From NCBI GenBank assembly GCA_026390795.1, contig JAPLFG010000003.1:310001-374000 (forward strand): a DNA stretch of 64,000 bases, read 5' to 3'. The notes under the pieces were generated by a model that ran no database searches, had not been told where the DNA came from, and saw only the letters and a list, made by a program, of their open reading frames with translations. Shown here piece after piece: positions 1-9,099 of the stretch; the first letter of the stretch is position 1; each line of letters opens with the position of its first letter. Source of the stretch: Ignavibacteriales bacterium. GTDB lineage: Bacteria > Bacteroidota > Ignavibacteria > Ignavibacteriales > Melioribacteraceae. Both the position numbers and the translations under genes were made by a program.

Positions 1-781
1 TATCAAAATCTGACATTGCAAAATTTTTAATAGCCACATCTCTATGGGACATGCTCATAAAGTAATCATATTTTTTTTCAACGGGTTCAAATAAATAATG
101 GTGCATGACAAGTATTTTTAATGATTGAGCAAATTTCTCTTTGAGTATACATTCTTGATTATTATTAGGAATATTTAGATTGCCTTTCATTCCTTTATCA
201 TACCATTCCAATAAAACTTCTGATTGCCTTATTGTAATGTTTCCTCGCGCAATTTTATCAAAAATCATAGCTTTATTATCTTCATTCTCAATTTGAGTAT
301 CACCCAAATGGCATGAATCTAAGAATGCCATAAATATGTACATATTGCTTTTTTCTATCCAATCGTAGTAAGCAAAGTGTGGTGGTTGCATTGCATAATA
401 ATCCTTAAAAGCAAAATTGTAATGTTCGAGTGATTTTTGTTTCCTATTCGTAAATGTTCCACTTTTTTCATTATTGAAAGCATCATGGTTTCCAGGCACA
501 ATGCGTGTAATTGAGGGCGATAAATGCAATCCAGTTTCATCACCTTCGCCGATTTGCAATTTATTGAAAATCCATCCTCTCGCAGTTAAGAGACTTTCTT
601 TATCACCATAATTTGATAAATCGCCAGTAATGATAACTCGATCATAATTATTATTTTCAGTATAAAACTTTTCTATACCTCTTAAACGACTTATAGAATG
701 CTTATGATTCGGTGATGACTTATCTTTACCTTCAGTAAAATGTAAATCTGATAAATGCAGTATTTTAATTTCTGATTCCAT
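1..781 (-). CDS. calcineurin-like metallophosphoesterase, 3' end outside window
   Basis: Reading from ATG at 781 gives 260 residues, open to the window edge, so the C-terminus is missing. The metallophosphoesterase signature is present: LSDLHF (DxH) near residue 10, ITGDLS (GDxxN-type loop) near residue 55, VPGNHD near residue 95, and an HH pair (VMHHYLF) in the C-terminal part. These residues bind two metal ions in the family, which hydrolyses phosphoesters. No signal peptide is seen, so it is probably cytoplasmic. It lies on the same strand as the coupling-protein-like gene at 889, downstream of a 107-base gap. The substrate cannot be inferred. Confidence 0.85.
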   Translation of the reverse strand, partial: MESEIKILHLSDLHFTEGKDKSSPNHKHSISRLRGIEKFYTENNNYDRVIITGDLSNYGDKESLLTARGWIFNKLQIGEGDETGLHLSPSITRIVPGNHDAFNNEKSGTFTNRKQKSLEHYNFAFKDYYAMQPPHFAYYDWIEKSNMYIFMAFLDSCHLGDTQIENEDNKAMIFDKIARGNITIRQSEVLLEWYDKGMKGNLNIPNNNQECILKEKFAQSLKILVMHHYLFEPVEKKYDYFMSMSHRDVAIKNFAMSDFD

Positions 782-888
782 GTTTACTCTCTTAAGTTAA
801 TTATGTTTATAGCAATTACTTGTGCTGTATTGGATTGTTGTAGAATAGTCCCATGATTATAACCACCAACCTTGAACCTTGATCAAGC

Positions 889-3800
889 TTATAAATCTCT
901 CTTTAATCTTCTTAAGGCTCTTACAACTACACCACTCACTAAGTCTTGTTTTTCTTTTTTCTGAGTTTCTGAGATTGTTTTGTATTCCACTTTCACTCGA
1001 TATCCTTTTATAACATTTTCATTTCCTTTTTTGATTTCTTTTATTGTTTCTTCTTCAAAGAATAAAATCAGTTTATCTGGTAGCATGAAAAAAACTTTAT
1101 CTAAATATTGCGGGGCTAACTTGTCAGTAATTAATTTTCGAACCGCATCGATTCTTTTCTGTTCCGGAGAGCAGAATAGAACTTTGCTGTATCCGGACTG
1201 AAAACATTTCTCGATATTTTTCAATTCATGATCATCGTTTGTAGTCACTGAGATTTCGCATGCAATTTTTTCACCATCACGCTCAAGCCCCACATCTACT
1301 CGTCCGAGTTTATCAAGAGTCTGCTCTTCGACAACAGCTTTATAACCTCTTTGTTCTGCTAATTGCTTGATCAATGTTTGTAGATATTTATGATAAGTAA
1401 TATTCTTTTGATTTTCATTTTGCACAGGTAGAGTAATAACATCTATTTTATTAGTAGTTGCAGATTCTTTCTTTTCCGCTTTTCTTTTTATCGGTGTGTG
1501 AGATAGTGGATAAATTTGGGGGTCAGATTTTATTCGTTCAATAACAACTGGAATTCCGCCATATTTCTTTCTTGATAATTCTATAATCTCATTTTTATTT
1601 TTTTGAGCTTGTTCAGAAACAATATTTAACGGTAAAAGTGTTTTGATATTAAAATCATAATCAGATCGTTCCACGCGAACCACCGCATCACCAATACTCA
1701 GATTCTGTAAATCATTCGTATCGAAATGTGTAAATCCACTTTCAAGTTTCTGCGCATCAAAGTCACCAATCCGAAAACAAATTCGAGTTCCCGCATTTGA
1801 TATGATGGAGTTGGCAAGTCCGGTGTCTGTTTCCCATAGTTGATGTAAGTCTTGATGTGCAAGAATCAATCCCATATGATATTTTCTTGCACCTGATAAC
1901 ATTGCTTTCATTGATGGAGTAATAAAGTTTTGAAACTCATCTATATATAAATAAAAAGGTTCGCGTTCATGACTACTTTGTAATTGTCGCTGCATGACAA
2001 CTTGATTCAGTTTAGAAACCAGTAACGATCCTAAGAGGTAGGCATTTTCATCACCGATAATTCCTTGAGAAAGTTTTACCAATAGTATTTTTTTACTATT
2101 CACTATTTCTTTAAGATCAATTCCTTTCGGTTGAGCAACTATATTTCTAATCAATTTAGGACGTAAGAAAAAATCAAGTCGCGTGAGAATCGAACTTAAT
2201 GCAGTTCCTCGAAGAAGTGGAAATTCTTTTTCCCAAAAATAGGCAACGTGATCATCCGATACGCTTTCAAGAAAAGTTTCTCGAAAATCTTTTTCAATCA
2301 GAAATTTACGCAGATCCATCAAAGAACCAGATCGATCACTTTCTAAAAATGCAGAGATTGCATTGCCTAAAACAACACTCATTTGATCACCCCAACTGGT
2401 GGAGAATCGTTTAAATATTTCTACCAGATCAGATGACAAAACATTTTTTTCAACTTCTGTTTTAGCTTCGAGTATATTAAACCCGATTGGATATTGATCA
2501 TCACTCGGATCAAATATGACTACATCTTTATGTCTCTCTTGTGGAATATTTTCAAGGATTGAATCTATCAAATCTCCGTGCGGGTCAAGAACCGCTATTC
2601 CAAGTCCATGTTCAATGTCTTGCATAATGAGAGAGTGTAGTAATGTAGATTTTCCGGTACCTGTGGCACCTATAATATGCATATGTCTGAGTCGCTGTTC
2701 GTGACTCAATGATACTTCATGTGAAATTCCGTTATGAATATTCTCACCCAATATGTATTCATGACTATATAGACTTTCAGGTGCACGATTACTTTTTTGG
2801 TTCTGCCCTCTAAGTTTTTGAGAAACAATTGATGCTGATGGGAAATGTGCTAATGATAGCAACTCTTCACAATTAAGAATCATTCCGCTTCGACGAGTCT
2901 GTCGTAAGATAACATCCTCACAATGCACCGTGTTGTTATATTCATGATTAGTAAGGGGGATCAATTCGTTACTTTGCGGAAGTGTATAAACACTTAGACA
3001 ACTAGTGATAGCTTTTACTATTTCCCAGGAACGATTGGGATTAGCCCCTTTTGCAATCAACCTTACATTCACCGCAAAGAGAGGGGACTTACATTTTGCT
3101 TGTGCGAGTTTTACCATTTCCGGTGCGTCTGCAAAAAAAGAATCTCCTTCATGATTCATCACTGATCTCATAATGCTCAAAGACCACGGTGACTCAACTG
3201 GAGTAAAAAGTATTTGGAAGAGTCCCACTTCTTCTTCTGCAAGATTCTCTAATACTCCAATTATTCCAGTAAGAGGATCAGGATCGAATGAATCATACAC
3301 ACGAATCGGTCGCATAAATTCTTCCGATAATCCAAAGTCCACAACAACTGTATCATCTTCAGAATCAGGAAAGAATCGATCATAAAAAGTATTTCCTGAT
3401 ATTGAGAGCGTGCATTCAGGAAAGTATGCGAGAAGCTGTTGAGAAAGATGTGTGGTGTCATGCGCACAACAGGTAAATTGGACGGTGATAGATTCGTGCG
3501 TTCCTAGTATTTCAAAACTAATGAGTGAGGTATGCAGAGTTATTCCTAGAATACATTGCTCAAGATACTCCGCTTCCATTTTATAATCTGATGGCAATAC
3601 AATTTTTATTTCTTGAATTTCATCACTGCGCCTGAATTGATTTGGAACGGCATCTTGTATCGTAAATAATGGATGTTCTGGAAGTGCATTTTGTGTTGAT
3701 GTAGGGGCCAAAACATTTTTAAGTTTATCAACGAAAGAACTAAGTAGAGTTGGTTTACGTCCATCATCAATTTGCGTGACATGAGATGCATAATGATAAT

Positions 3801-3918
3801 AGAATGGAACAAACGGTGGCTCTGGATCAACGGGAAAATTATATACATCCCATCCTCTTCCCCGTTGTTCCCACTCATAAAAATTCCTTGTTAATTCTTC
3901 AATCAGTTCATACTGCAT
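889..3918 (-). CDS. VirD4/TraD-like DNA-transfer ATPase with C-terminal nuclease-like domain
   Basis: A 1009-residue protein. Its ATPase core has a Walker A at about residue 418 (GATGTGKST), followed by LDPHGDL typical of the TraD/DUF87 coupling-protein group, and a Walker B near residue 657 (YIDEFQNF). The N-terminal 400 residues lack obvious membrane helices, unlike classical VirD4. Residues of about 830-920 look like a PD-(D/E)XK-type fold: GRVDVGLERDGEKIACEIS gives a D...E pair, but with S where the usual catalytic K would be, so activity is doubtful. The family moves DNA in conjugation-like transfer. The small membrane-protein gene at 3929 is 10 bases upstream on the same strand and could supply a membrane anchor (inference). 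Similar soluble forms occur, from memory, in Patescibacteria-like elements. Confidence 0.8.
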   Translation of the reverse strand: MQYELIEELTRNFYEWEQRGRGWDVYNFPVDPEPPFVPFYYHYASHVTQIDDGRKPTLLSSFVDKLKNVLAPTSTQNALPEHPLFTIQDAVPNQFRRSDEIQEIKIVLPSDYKMEAEYLEQCILGITLHTSLISFEILGTHESITVQFTCCAHDTTHLSQQLLAYFPECTLSISGNTFYDRFFPDSEDDTVVVDFGLSEEFMRPIRVYDSFDPDPLTGIIGVLENLAEEEVGLFQILFTPVESPWSLSIMRSVMNHEGDSFFADAPEMVKLAQAKCKSPLFAVNVRLIAKGANPNRSWEIVKAITSCLSVYTLPQSNELIPLTNHEYNNTVHCEDVILRQTRRSGMILNCEELLSLAHFPSASIVSQKLRGQNQKSNRAPESLYSHEYILGENIHNGISHEVSLSHEQRLRHMHIIGATGTGKSTLLHSLIMQDIEHGLGIAVLDPHGDLIDSILENIPQERHKDVVIFDPSDDQYPIGFNILEAKTEVEKNVLSSDLVEIFKRFSTSWGDQMSVVLGNAISAFLESDRSGSLMDLRKFLIEKDFRETFLESVSDDHVAYFWEKEFPLLRGTALSSILTRLDFFLRPKLIRNIVAQPKGIDLKEIVNSKKILLVKLSQGIIGDENAYLLGSLLVSKLNQVVMQRQLQSSHEREPFYLYIDEFQNFITPSMKAMLSGARKYHMGLILAHQDLHQLWETDTGLANSIISNAGTRICFRIGDFDAQKLESGFTHFDTNDLQNLSIGDAVVRVERSDYDFNIKTLLPLNIVSEQAQKNKNEIIELSRKKYGGIPVVIERIKSDPQIYPLSHTPIKRKAEKKESATTNKIDVITLPVQNENQKNITYHKYLQTLIKQLAEQRGYKAVVEEQTLDKLGRVDVGLERDGEKIACEISVTTNDDHELKNIEKCFQSGYSKVLFCSPEQKRIDAVRKLITDKLAPQYLDKVFFMLPDKLILFFEEETIKEIKKGNENVIKGYRVKVEYKTISETQKKEKQDLVSGVVVRALRRLKRDL

Positions 3919-3928
3919 GCGTTATCAC

Positions 3929-4432
3929 TCATGATTTTTTTAATAGATCTTGCATGATTGGTTTTCGTTCTGATTCAGTAAGTAATCGTAATCCACTTGC
4001 TTGTGTTGTTTGATCCAATACTTCTAATACAGCGAGATGAATTGATTCTTGAAACATTTGAGTAGTATCGAGTTGATAATACGTTTCTGGTTTAAATGAA
4101 CGCACCATGAGTGGACCAATAAAAGGGATCATATATACCAGTGCCATGATAGGGGATGGTATTTGTCCAAGCCACCATGACATAAAGAATCCCGTTCCAA
4201 AAGGAGCGGCACATATATCAAAAATATATGATTTCCACTTCACGCGAAGATATTCTCTCTTTGCAGAAAATAAGCCTCCTTCTTTGTAATCAATACGAGA
4301 AAGTTTGATATCAGGTATCTGACGTTTTTTTACTGATTCTTCAACAGAGGCATAAAATTTTTGCGCAGACTCTTGTAACCCCTCGGTAAGATGAGACCAG
4401 TGAGCAAATGGTATGCTTTCCTTACTAGCCAT
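3929..4432 (-). CDS. small membrane protein paired with the coupling-type ATPase
   Basis: A 167-residue protein not recognised as a named family. The ATG at 4432 is chosen because GGGAGGG sits about seven bases upstream; an in-frame TTG at 4453 is less likely. One or two hydrophobic segments lie in the middle (about residues 75-110: FDICAAPFGTGFFMSWWLG, then ALVYMIPFIGPLM), with charged, probably cytoplasmic ends. It ends 10 bases before the start of the 1009-residue ATPase, so the two are probably co-transcribed. A role as membrane adaptor for that ATPase is an inference from position only. Confidence 0.6.
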   Translation of the reverse strand: MASKESIPFAHWSHLTEGLQESAQKFYASVEESVKKRQIPDIKLSRIDYKEGGLFSAKREYLRVKWKSYIFDICAAPFGTGFFMSWWLGQIPSPIMALVYMIPFIGPLMVRSFKPETYYQLDTTQMFQESIHLAVLEVLDQTTQASGLRLLTESERKPIMQDLLKKS

Positions 4433-4585
4433 GGATTTCCCTCCCTTGATCAAGGAAAATATATTTAAGTAGATCTGTCAAATTAATATTGATCAGCTTA
4501 GCCAAATTCTATAATGACTTAAAATGTCGAATAAAACACTGTTTTTTTCAACACGTCAACTAAATCGTTTTAACTATATATTTCA

Positions 4586-4792
4586 TTATCTCGTATGGCA
4601 TTCGGTTGAACAATAATAACAACCATCAACGTTTGAATAATGCTTTTTCGCTTCTTTAACTGCTTCTTTACAGTTTGAGAATTCTCCTAAATAAATTCTA
4701 TTTTCAGCAGTAGGTAAGAAACTGCATCCAGATTTATGAACTTCGTGTTCACCAGTTGTTTGCGCATTCTTATTGACATAATATGATGACAT
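4586..4792 (-). CDS. small Cys/His-rich conserved protein
   Basis: A 68-residue protein with the spaced pattern GEHEVHKSGCSFLP...YLGEF..CKEAV..AKK....DGCYYCSTECH. Five cysteines and three histidines suggest a metal-binding or redox fold. I recall this pattern from small hypothetical proteins but know no function. An SD-like GGAGG lies just upstream of the ATG (GATAAGGAGGTAAC on the coding strand). It has no signal peptide. It is one of several short Cys/His proteins in this island (compare 7197, 7446, 20513 and 20701). Confidence 0.65.
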   Translation of the reverse strand: MSSYYVNKNAQTTGEHEVHKSGCSFLPTAENRIYLGEFSNCKEAVKEAKKHYSNVDGCYYCSTECHTR

Positions 4793-4911
4793 GTTACCTC
4801 CTTATCATTTAATATTAGATTATAATCTGTTTATATAAATTAAAACAATTTGAGAGAATCATGCGACCAATAACATTTTCAGCTATTGAGCGAGTCATTG
4901 TAATTGTTTTG

Positions 4912-5703
4912 TTATTTCAATTTCCATTGAGATTTATCTACAACTGATTCAATTCGGTTTTCAGTACTATCAGGAATGGCTGCAAAGAAATTTATTCCGG
5001 TTCGTTTTTCAACTGAATCTACTGAAACCGCAAATGTCATGATGTCTTTTGGAGACTGTTTATGTGGGAAAATAAATCCAATACATTTGTTTTCATTTTG
5101 CCTATACACTAATAGAACTTTATAAAAATATTTTGGAACTGCGACTTTATTTTTTCCAATTGTTTTCATTCCTTTTTCTAATATTGGACCCGCGACAACA
5201 TAGACTGTATCATATGTGTTGGCATATTTGTGAACCCAGCTTTCGAGTCGTTTCCAAATTCCCGCGTTGAACGAATGTACTTGAGGACTCATGTTACTCA
5301 TGAAAAATGATTCAGACTCAGTTACCTTCGACCAGCGCATATCATCACACGGAACAAGATGTCCTTTATCATATTTATCATTTCTCGTTTGTTTATAGTC
5401 TCCCGGTGCAGCTGAACCCGTTTCCACATCAGGATCTATTCTAAATTTATTGGTTCGGGGATACTTTGCAATTGTCATTATTTTTGTCAACATGTATGCT
5501 GCCCATTCGGCTTCCTCATATTCTTCTGAATATTTGAGAGTATATGCTGTATGCTTAATAATTTGATCACCCATGTTTATTTCAGGTAGTTCGAAATAAA
5601 TTCGATCCTTTGGTTTTATTGGATTGAGTTTAGGAGAGACAACAAATGCACACAGTATCATAGTAAGAAATAATGAGACTGAAAAAAATAATTTTAATTT
5701 CAT
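4912..5703 (-). CDS. secreted DNA/RNA non-specific endonuclease (NUC1 family)
   Basis: A 263-residue protein with an N-terminal signal peptide (KLKLFFSVSLFLTMILCAF). The catalytic region reads DKGHLVPCDDMRW at about residues 113-125, matching the DRGH motif of beta-beta-alpha-metal nucleases with K for R. It is followed by SNMSPQVHSFNAGIWKRLE, which carries the conserved Asn/Glu metal site. These Mg-dependent enzymes cut DNA and RNA without sequence preference, here outside the cytoplasm (periplasm or exterior). It has its own short intergenic regions on both sides. The family includes nutrient-scavenging and effector nucleases, and the sequence does not decide between them. Confidence 0.88.
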   Translation of the reverse strand: MKLKLFFSVSLFLTMILCAFVVSPKLNPIKPKDRIYFELPEINMGDQIIKHTAYTLKYSEEYEEAEWAAYMLTKIMTIAKYPRTNKFRIDPDVETGSAAPGDYKQTRNDKYDKGHLVPCDDMRWSKVTESESFFMSNMSPQVHSFNAGIWKRLESWVHKYANTYDTVYVVAGPILEKGMKTIGKNKVAVPKYFYKVLLVYRQNENKCIGFIFPHKQSPKDIMTFAVSVDSVEKRTGINFFAAIPDSTENRIESVVDKSQWKLK

Positions 5704-5773
5704 AATTCTACCTCTATTCTTTACTTAATAACTTATTTGGGAGATGTCACAAAACGAAAATTGTTTCTAAACC

Positions 5774-6997
5774 TTAATTATTTATCATACTTTTTCTGAT
5801 TTTTTTATACTCTTCCCACTCAAATTTCATTAAAAATTCAGCAGCACTTTTTGCCCCTCGAATAAAAAGATCAAGTTTGTCGCTATCACGCATCGAAAAG
5901 TTGAGCCAGTTGTGATTACCAACATCAATTTTACAAATTAATTTTTCATAATCCGGATTTTGGAGTATGAATGTATAATCAAGTACATGACGGGCAGAAT
6001 TGAAAATTGACATTAATAAACCTGGAATTGTACCAGCATGATTTAACGTATTTCTATCTGTTCCCAACCTTATTCCAAACGTTGGTAATCGAGGGACCAT
6101 ATTTATATTGTGAAAAACATCGATGGGAAAATTTGACATAATTCCACCATCAACAAAAACAGCTTCTTGAGGTAGCTCACCATTATATTTTACTAATCGA
6201 ATCCAATCTTCTTTCTGAATATGAGTATCCAGCTTTACTTTATGAGGATGGAAAAATCCCGGAATTGACATTGAAGAACGTACATAATCAGCAGGATGTG
6301 CACATTCGGATAAGTCCCAAAACAGTTCATTCATCTCGGGAAAAATAACACGAGTCTCGGTTTTGATTTCAGCCGCAATTATTTTAAGTTTTGGGATCAA
6401 ATCATTTACGCTTCTATTAATGCCCTCACGAATCTTTAGTTCCTTTGGCTGAATACTTCGAAGATGAGTGAGCTGTAATTGAGAAAGAATATTATTTTTT
6501 CTTAAAATTTCAGTAATCCAATTATAAAAGTTATCACCAGGATTTAATCCATTAAATTTAATGAGGTGATTTATGCTGCACAAAAACCAAAAAATCTTTT
6601 TCAAAATCCCAGATGGATTAATTATTGATTGAATCAACCGTCGAACTGACGGAGGACCATCTACAAAATCAAAGAGATTTTTTGAATTTAGAATCTCTAA
6701 AATCTTTTCACTTTTTTTCTCTTCAATCTTACCAATCGAAGCAAAAAGTAGCGTATTGATTGCCCCTGCTGATGTCCCAGCCAAACTAAAAAACCTAATA
6801 CCCATCTCCTCCATCACATAGGTGTATCCCAACAATGCAATTCCTAGAACTCCGCCTCCTTCTTGAACGAGGTCAACATATTGATTCCCTTCGTCATCTA
6901 TAAGATCAGAATAGTGTTTTGCCTTCGCGTCAGACTTTTTTAAATCAACTATTAATTGTTGTACTTCATTACAATAAATGAAATCTCTTACATCCAT
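5774..6997 (-). CDS. patatin-like phospholipase
   Basis: A 407-residue protein. The patatin features are the oxyanion loop GGGVLGIALLG at about residues 46-56, the nucleophile elbow GTSAG near residue 77, and the catalytic DGG at about residue 283 (FVDGGIMSNFP). The family hydrolyses acyl chains from membrane lipids through a Ser-Asp dyad. There is no signal peptide, so it probably acts on the inner membrane from the cytoplasm. Patatins serve as effectors in some nucleotide-signalled defence systems, but no CD-NTase gene is adjacent, so a defence role is speculative. Neighbouring genes on the same strand are separated by gaps, so it is probably a single-gene unit. Confidence 0.88.
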   Translation of the reverse strand: MDVRDFIYCNEVQQLIVDLKKSDAKAKHYSDLIDDEGNQYVDLVQEGGGVLGIALLGYTYVMEEMGIRFFSLAGTSAGAINTLLFASIGKIEEKKSEKILEILNSKNLFDFVDGPPSVRRLIQSIINPSGILKKIFWFLCSINHLIKFNGLNPGDNFYNWITEILRKNNILSQLQLTHLRSIQPKELKIREGINRSVNDLIPKLKIIAAEIKTETRVIFPEMNELFWDLSECAHPADYVRSSMSIPGFFHPHKVKLDTHIQKEDWIRLVKYNGELPQEAVFVDGGIMSNFPIDVFHNINMVPRLPTFGIRLGTDRNTLNHAGTIPGLLMSIFNSARHVLDYTFILQNPDYEKLICKIDVGNHNWLNFSMRDSDKLDLFIRGAKSAAEFLMKFEWEEYKKIRKSMINN

Positions 6998-7196
6998 TCA
7001 TTACTCAATTTGATATTGTAGAGTAGTATTTTCTATTAGTTAAGAACCGCCTCAGACTTAATAATTTGAATAAATTTAGTTACATAAAAAAGACAGTATA
7101 CACGATTGGCTTTTATTTCTAATTATCCGTTCGGTTGTTAATACTTATATTACAAAAAGAAATTAAAATCGCGCTTATTAAGTAACAGCAATATTA

Positions 7197-7385
7197 TTAT
7201 CTTTTTGAATTCCCGATACAATAAGCACAATTATCAAATTTTTGAATATATGCCTCTAGTAAAGAAGTAAAGGGAACATCATTGGCAGCATTTATAATCT
7301 CATCAATCTGACACACTTTTTTCTCATTATCTAGATCATGGACTTCTTTAGTGTTTTTGTTACCCAAGTATTTTTCACCATTCAT
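7197..7385 (-). CDS. small conserved protein with GNKNTKEVHDL motif
   Basis: About 62 residues. The longer frame begins with TTG at 7406; the ATG at 7385 gives MNGEKYLGNKNTKEVHDL, where the conserved part starts. It has a YLGN..t.EVHDL...C pattern and a final CAYCIG CxxC, together suggesting a metal-binding protein. The function is unknown. It lies 40-60 bases downstream of the DUF3892 gene on the same strand and is likely co-transcribed with it. The two share a theme with the small Cys/His protein at 4586. Confidence 0.6.
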   Translation of the reverse strand: MNGEKYLGNKNTKEVHDLDNEKKVCQIDEIINAANDVPFTSLLEAYIQKFDNCAYCIGNSKR

Positions 7386-7445
7386 GTGTCTTCTATGTCT
7401 TCTCAAACCTGTATCCTTTAAAAAACATTGTTTTTATTAGCTATA

Positions 7446-7733
7446 TTAAATAGGGCACTCCGGAAGATTGAGCAAATTATCTTTTCCTGTTGCATCTGGA
7501 AGAGTTTTAATGTATTCATTACCATTATGGGTCGAGACAATGACATTAGTTTCGTAATTACCAACCTTCACATAGAAAGCATATTCACCCTTCTTGATGG
7601 CCACAATAACTTTTTGCTGCGCCATTTTCCATCTACTACCGTCAAGATTTACACCACCAATATTAATTATTCGTTCGTGTGGATTATAATGCTCATGTTT
7701 ATTAATACAAGAAACTCGAATCCTTGGAGCCAT
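7446..7733 (-). CDS. DUF3892-domain protein
   Basis: A 95-residue protein from ATG 7733 (MAPRIRVS); an ATG at 7745 adds four residues, and a GAG lies about seven bases before 7733. The sequence fits DUF3892: RI..SCINK...PHERI.NIGG.NLDG..WKM....VI.AIK.G.Y.FYV, then TLPDATGKDNLLNLPECP. The domain is of unknown function and is common in accessory regions. A copy of the island's shared 18-bp promoter motif lies about 60-75 bases upstream (7806-7822), so it probably belongs to that regulon (inference). Confidence 0.78.
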   Translation of the reverse strand: MAPRIRVSCINKHEHYNPHERIINIGGVNLDGSRWKMAQQKVIVAIKKGEYAFYVKVGNYETNVIVSTHNGNEYIKTLPDATGKDNLLNLPECPI

Positions 7734-7805
7734 TTTATATCTCATTATTAAATAATTTAAATCACGTTTAATTAATTAAAATATAGGGTTTGCAAATGTG
7801 TGAGG

Positions 7806-7822
7806 AATCAGTATAAGTACGA
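7806..7822 (-). promoter_or_regulatory. shared island promoter motif, copy A
   Basis: The coding-strand reading is TCGTACTTATACTGATT, 16 of 17 bases identical to the repeated motif TCGTACTTATACTGATGT. It points toward the DUF3892 gene, whose start is 61-73 bases away. Confidence 0.6.
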
Positions 7823-7985
7823 CAAGTACTCGAGCAGATGATTTTCGTAAAATAAACTCTGCAACTAGAATGTTTGGATAAGCTTCCTTTAATTTCAGAA
7901 GAATTAATAGTGATAGTATATTTTTGTGTAAATTTTTGTCAGAGTTCCGATCGGGTGAATGTTCTATAAGGATAGTAAATAATAA

Positions 7986-8016
7986 AAAAGTCGCCTCAAT
8001 TCAATAAGGCGACTTT
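7986..8016 (-). terminator. intrinsic terminator after the methyltransferase/T9SS-tail remnant
   Basis: The stem is AAAGTCGCCT paired with AGGCGACTTT around an 11-base loop. Read on the minus strand it is followed by TTTTTTATTATT. It would end transcription coming from 9099 through the remnant at 8041. Confidence 0.75.
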
Positions 8017-8040
8017 GGATTTGAGAATCTTGGCTAAAAG

Positions 8041-8182
8041 TTACCTCATTAGCAGCATCTTCTTTGACTGAGCAAATTTACCTGCATTAATTAATGGTAT
8101 AAATATAAATTCCACTTGTTAATCTGCTTGCATCAAAAGTTACATTGTGGTATCCGGCTGTTTTATTCTCTTTTACTAATGT
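8041..8182 (-). pseudogene. remnant of a type IX secretion (Por) sorting tail
   Basis: The minus strand encodes TLVKENKTAGYHNVTFDAS, then RLTSGIYIYTIN, then (after a frame change) AGKFAQSKKMLLMR and a stop. This is the C-terminal sorting domain of a secreted T9SS cargo protein. A duplicated TAAT shifts the frame. Directly before the fragment the frame is closed by TAG, so the body of the gene is missing. The fragment begins where the methyltransferase gene ends, which suggests that deletion or insertion replaced the rest. Known T9SS tails end with the same GIYxY...KKMLLxR pattern. Confidence 0.75.
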
Positions 8183-9099
8183 TGTCTATTCAAATAATAA
8201 TACGGGACTGTAAAATTTATTATTTGGGATGCCGAAATTTTTCTGAGCGGGATTTCCGAAAAGAATTCTTCGTCTTTAAGTAAGATAAATATTATTCCCG
8301 AAAAAGACTTGACGTTTTTCGAAAATTTCTCATCAAGTTTCATTAAAAATGTTACAGCTTTTTTCCCAAAGACCAAATGAAATAATGGTCTAAATAAATT
8401 ATAAACTATTACTGAAATCGAGGAATAACTTGTTTCTTCTTTTTCTCTTTTTTTAGATTCAACAATAGCACGAGGAATATTTAATCTGGTGCTAAGCATT
8501 TTATTTGTCTTAATTTTTTTTACAATCGGTTTTACAAAATCAAAAGTCTTCATATCAAAATAATGTATATGGGCATGAGGAATATTTTCCTTGATGTTAT
8601 TTTCGATTATCTCTTTTGCTTCATGTGGTACCGTAATAACAACAGCTTTCTTACAAACCCTTAATAGTTCATTTGTTGCTAAACGAAAATTAGGAACATG
8701 CTCTAAAGTTTCACTACATACAACAATATCAAATTCATTATCACTATAAGGCAATTTATGTATGTCTACTGATTCACCATCAATATCAAAAATTTCTTTC
8801 GCCCTGTTGCATGCTTCGTTTGATAAGTCACAATTTCTGACATGTACCTTGAATATTGAACGAATAAGCGCTGCTGTATAACCCTCTGCTCCACCTACAT
8901 CTAATAATGAATTGAATTGCATGTGCGATAATGCTTTGATTATCTGGTACGTCACAGTGTAACTAGAAATCACCCATCCGCCACTACTACCACCTCTGAA
9001 TCCATATATAGGTTGGTGAGCATAATAAATACCCTCATTAGTTGTTCGCTTAAACCGTTGCTCTAACCAACTTTTTGTTTTTTCGGTGTATCTATCCAT
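8176..9099 (-). CDS. class I SAM-dependent methyltransferase
   Basis: A 307-residue protein. SAM-binding motif I is LLDVGGAEGYTAAL at about residues 61-74. An acidic motif II region follows (HVRNCDLSNEACNRAKE), then LPYSDNEFDIVVCSETLEHV, a typical Methyltransf_11 post-motif with the E-x-L-E-H-V ending. The C-terminal 100 residues are hydrophobic and less conserved (YNLFRPLFHLVFGKKAVTFLM), possibly membrane-associated. The acceptor is unknown; relatives act on quinones, glycans or small molecules. Its stop codon overlaps the start of a broken secretion-tail remnant, so the gene probably arrived by a rearrangement there. Confidence 0.82.
   Translation of the reverse strand: MDRYTEKTKSWLEQRFKRTTNEGIYYAHQPIYGFRGGSSGGWVISSYTVTYQIIKALSHMQFNSLLDVGGAEGYTAALIRSIFKVHVRNCDLSNEACNRAKEIFDIDGESVDIHKLPYSDNEFDIVVCSETLEHVPNFRLATNELLRVCKKAVVITVPHEAKEIIENNIKENIPHAHIHYFDMKTFDFVKPIVKKIKTNKMLSTRLNIPRAIVESKKREKEETSYSSISVIVYNLFRPLFHLVFGKKAVTFLMKLDEKFSKNVKSFSGIIFILLKDEEFFSEIPLRKISASQIINFTVPYYYLNRQH

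Noticed and set aside
7086-7107. CAGTATACACGAT-like sequence resembling the shared motif
   Set aside because: It needs a gap to align and has no clear target gene in the right orientation.
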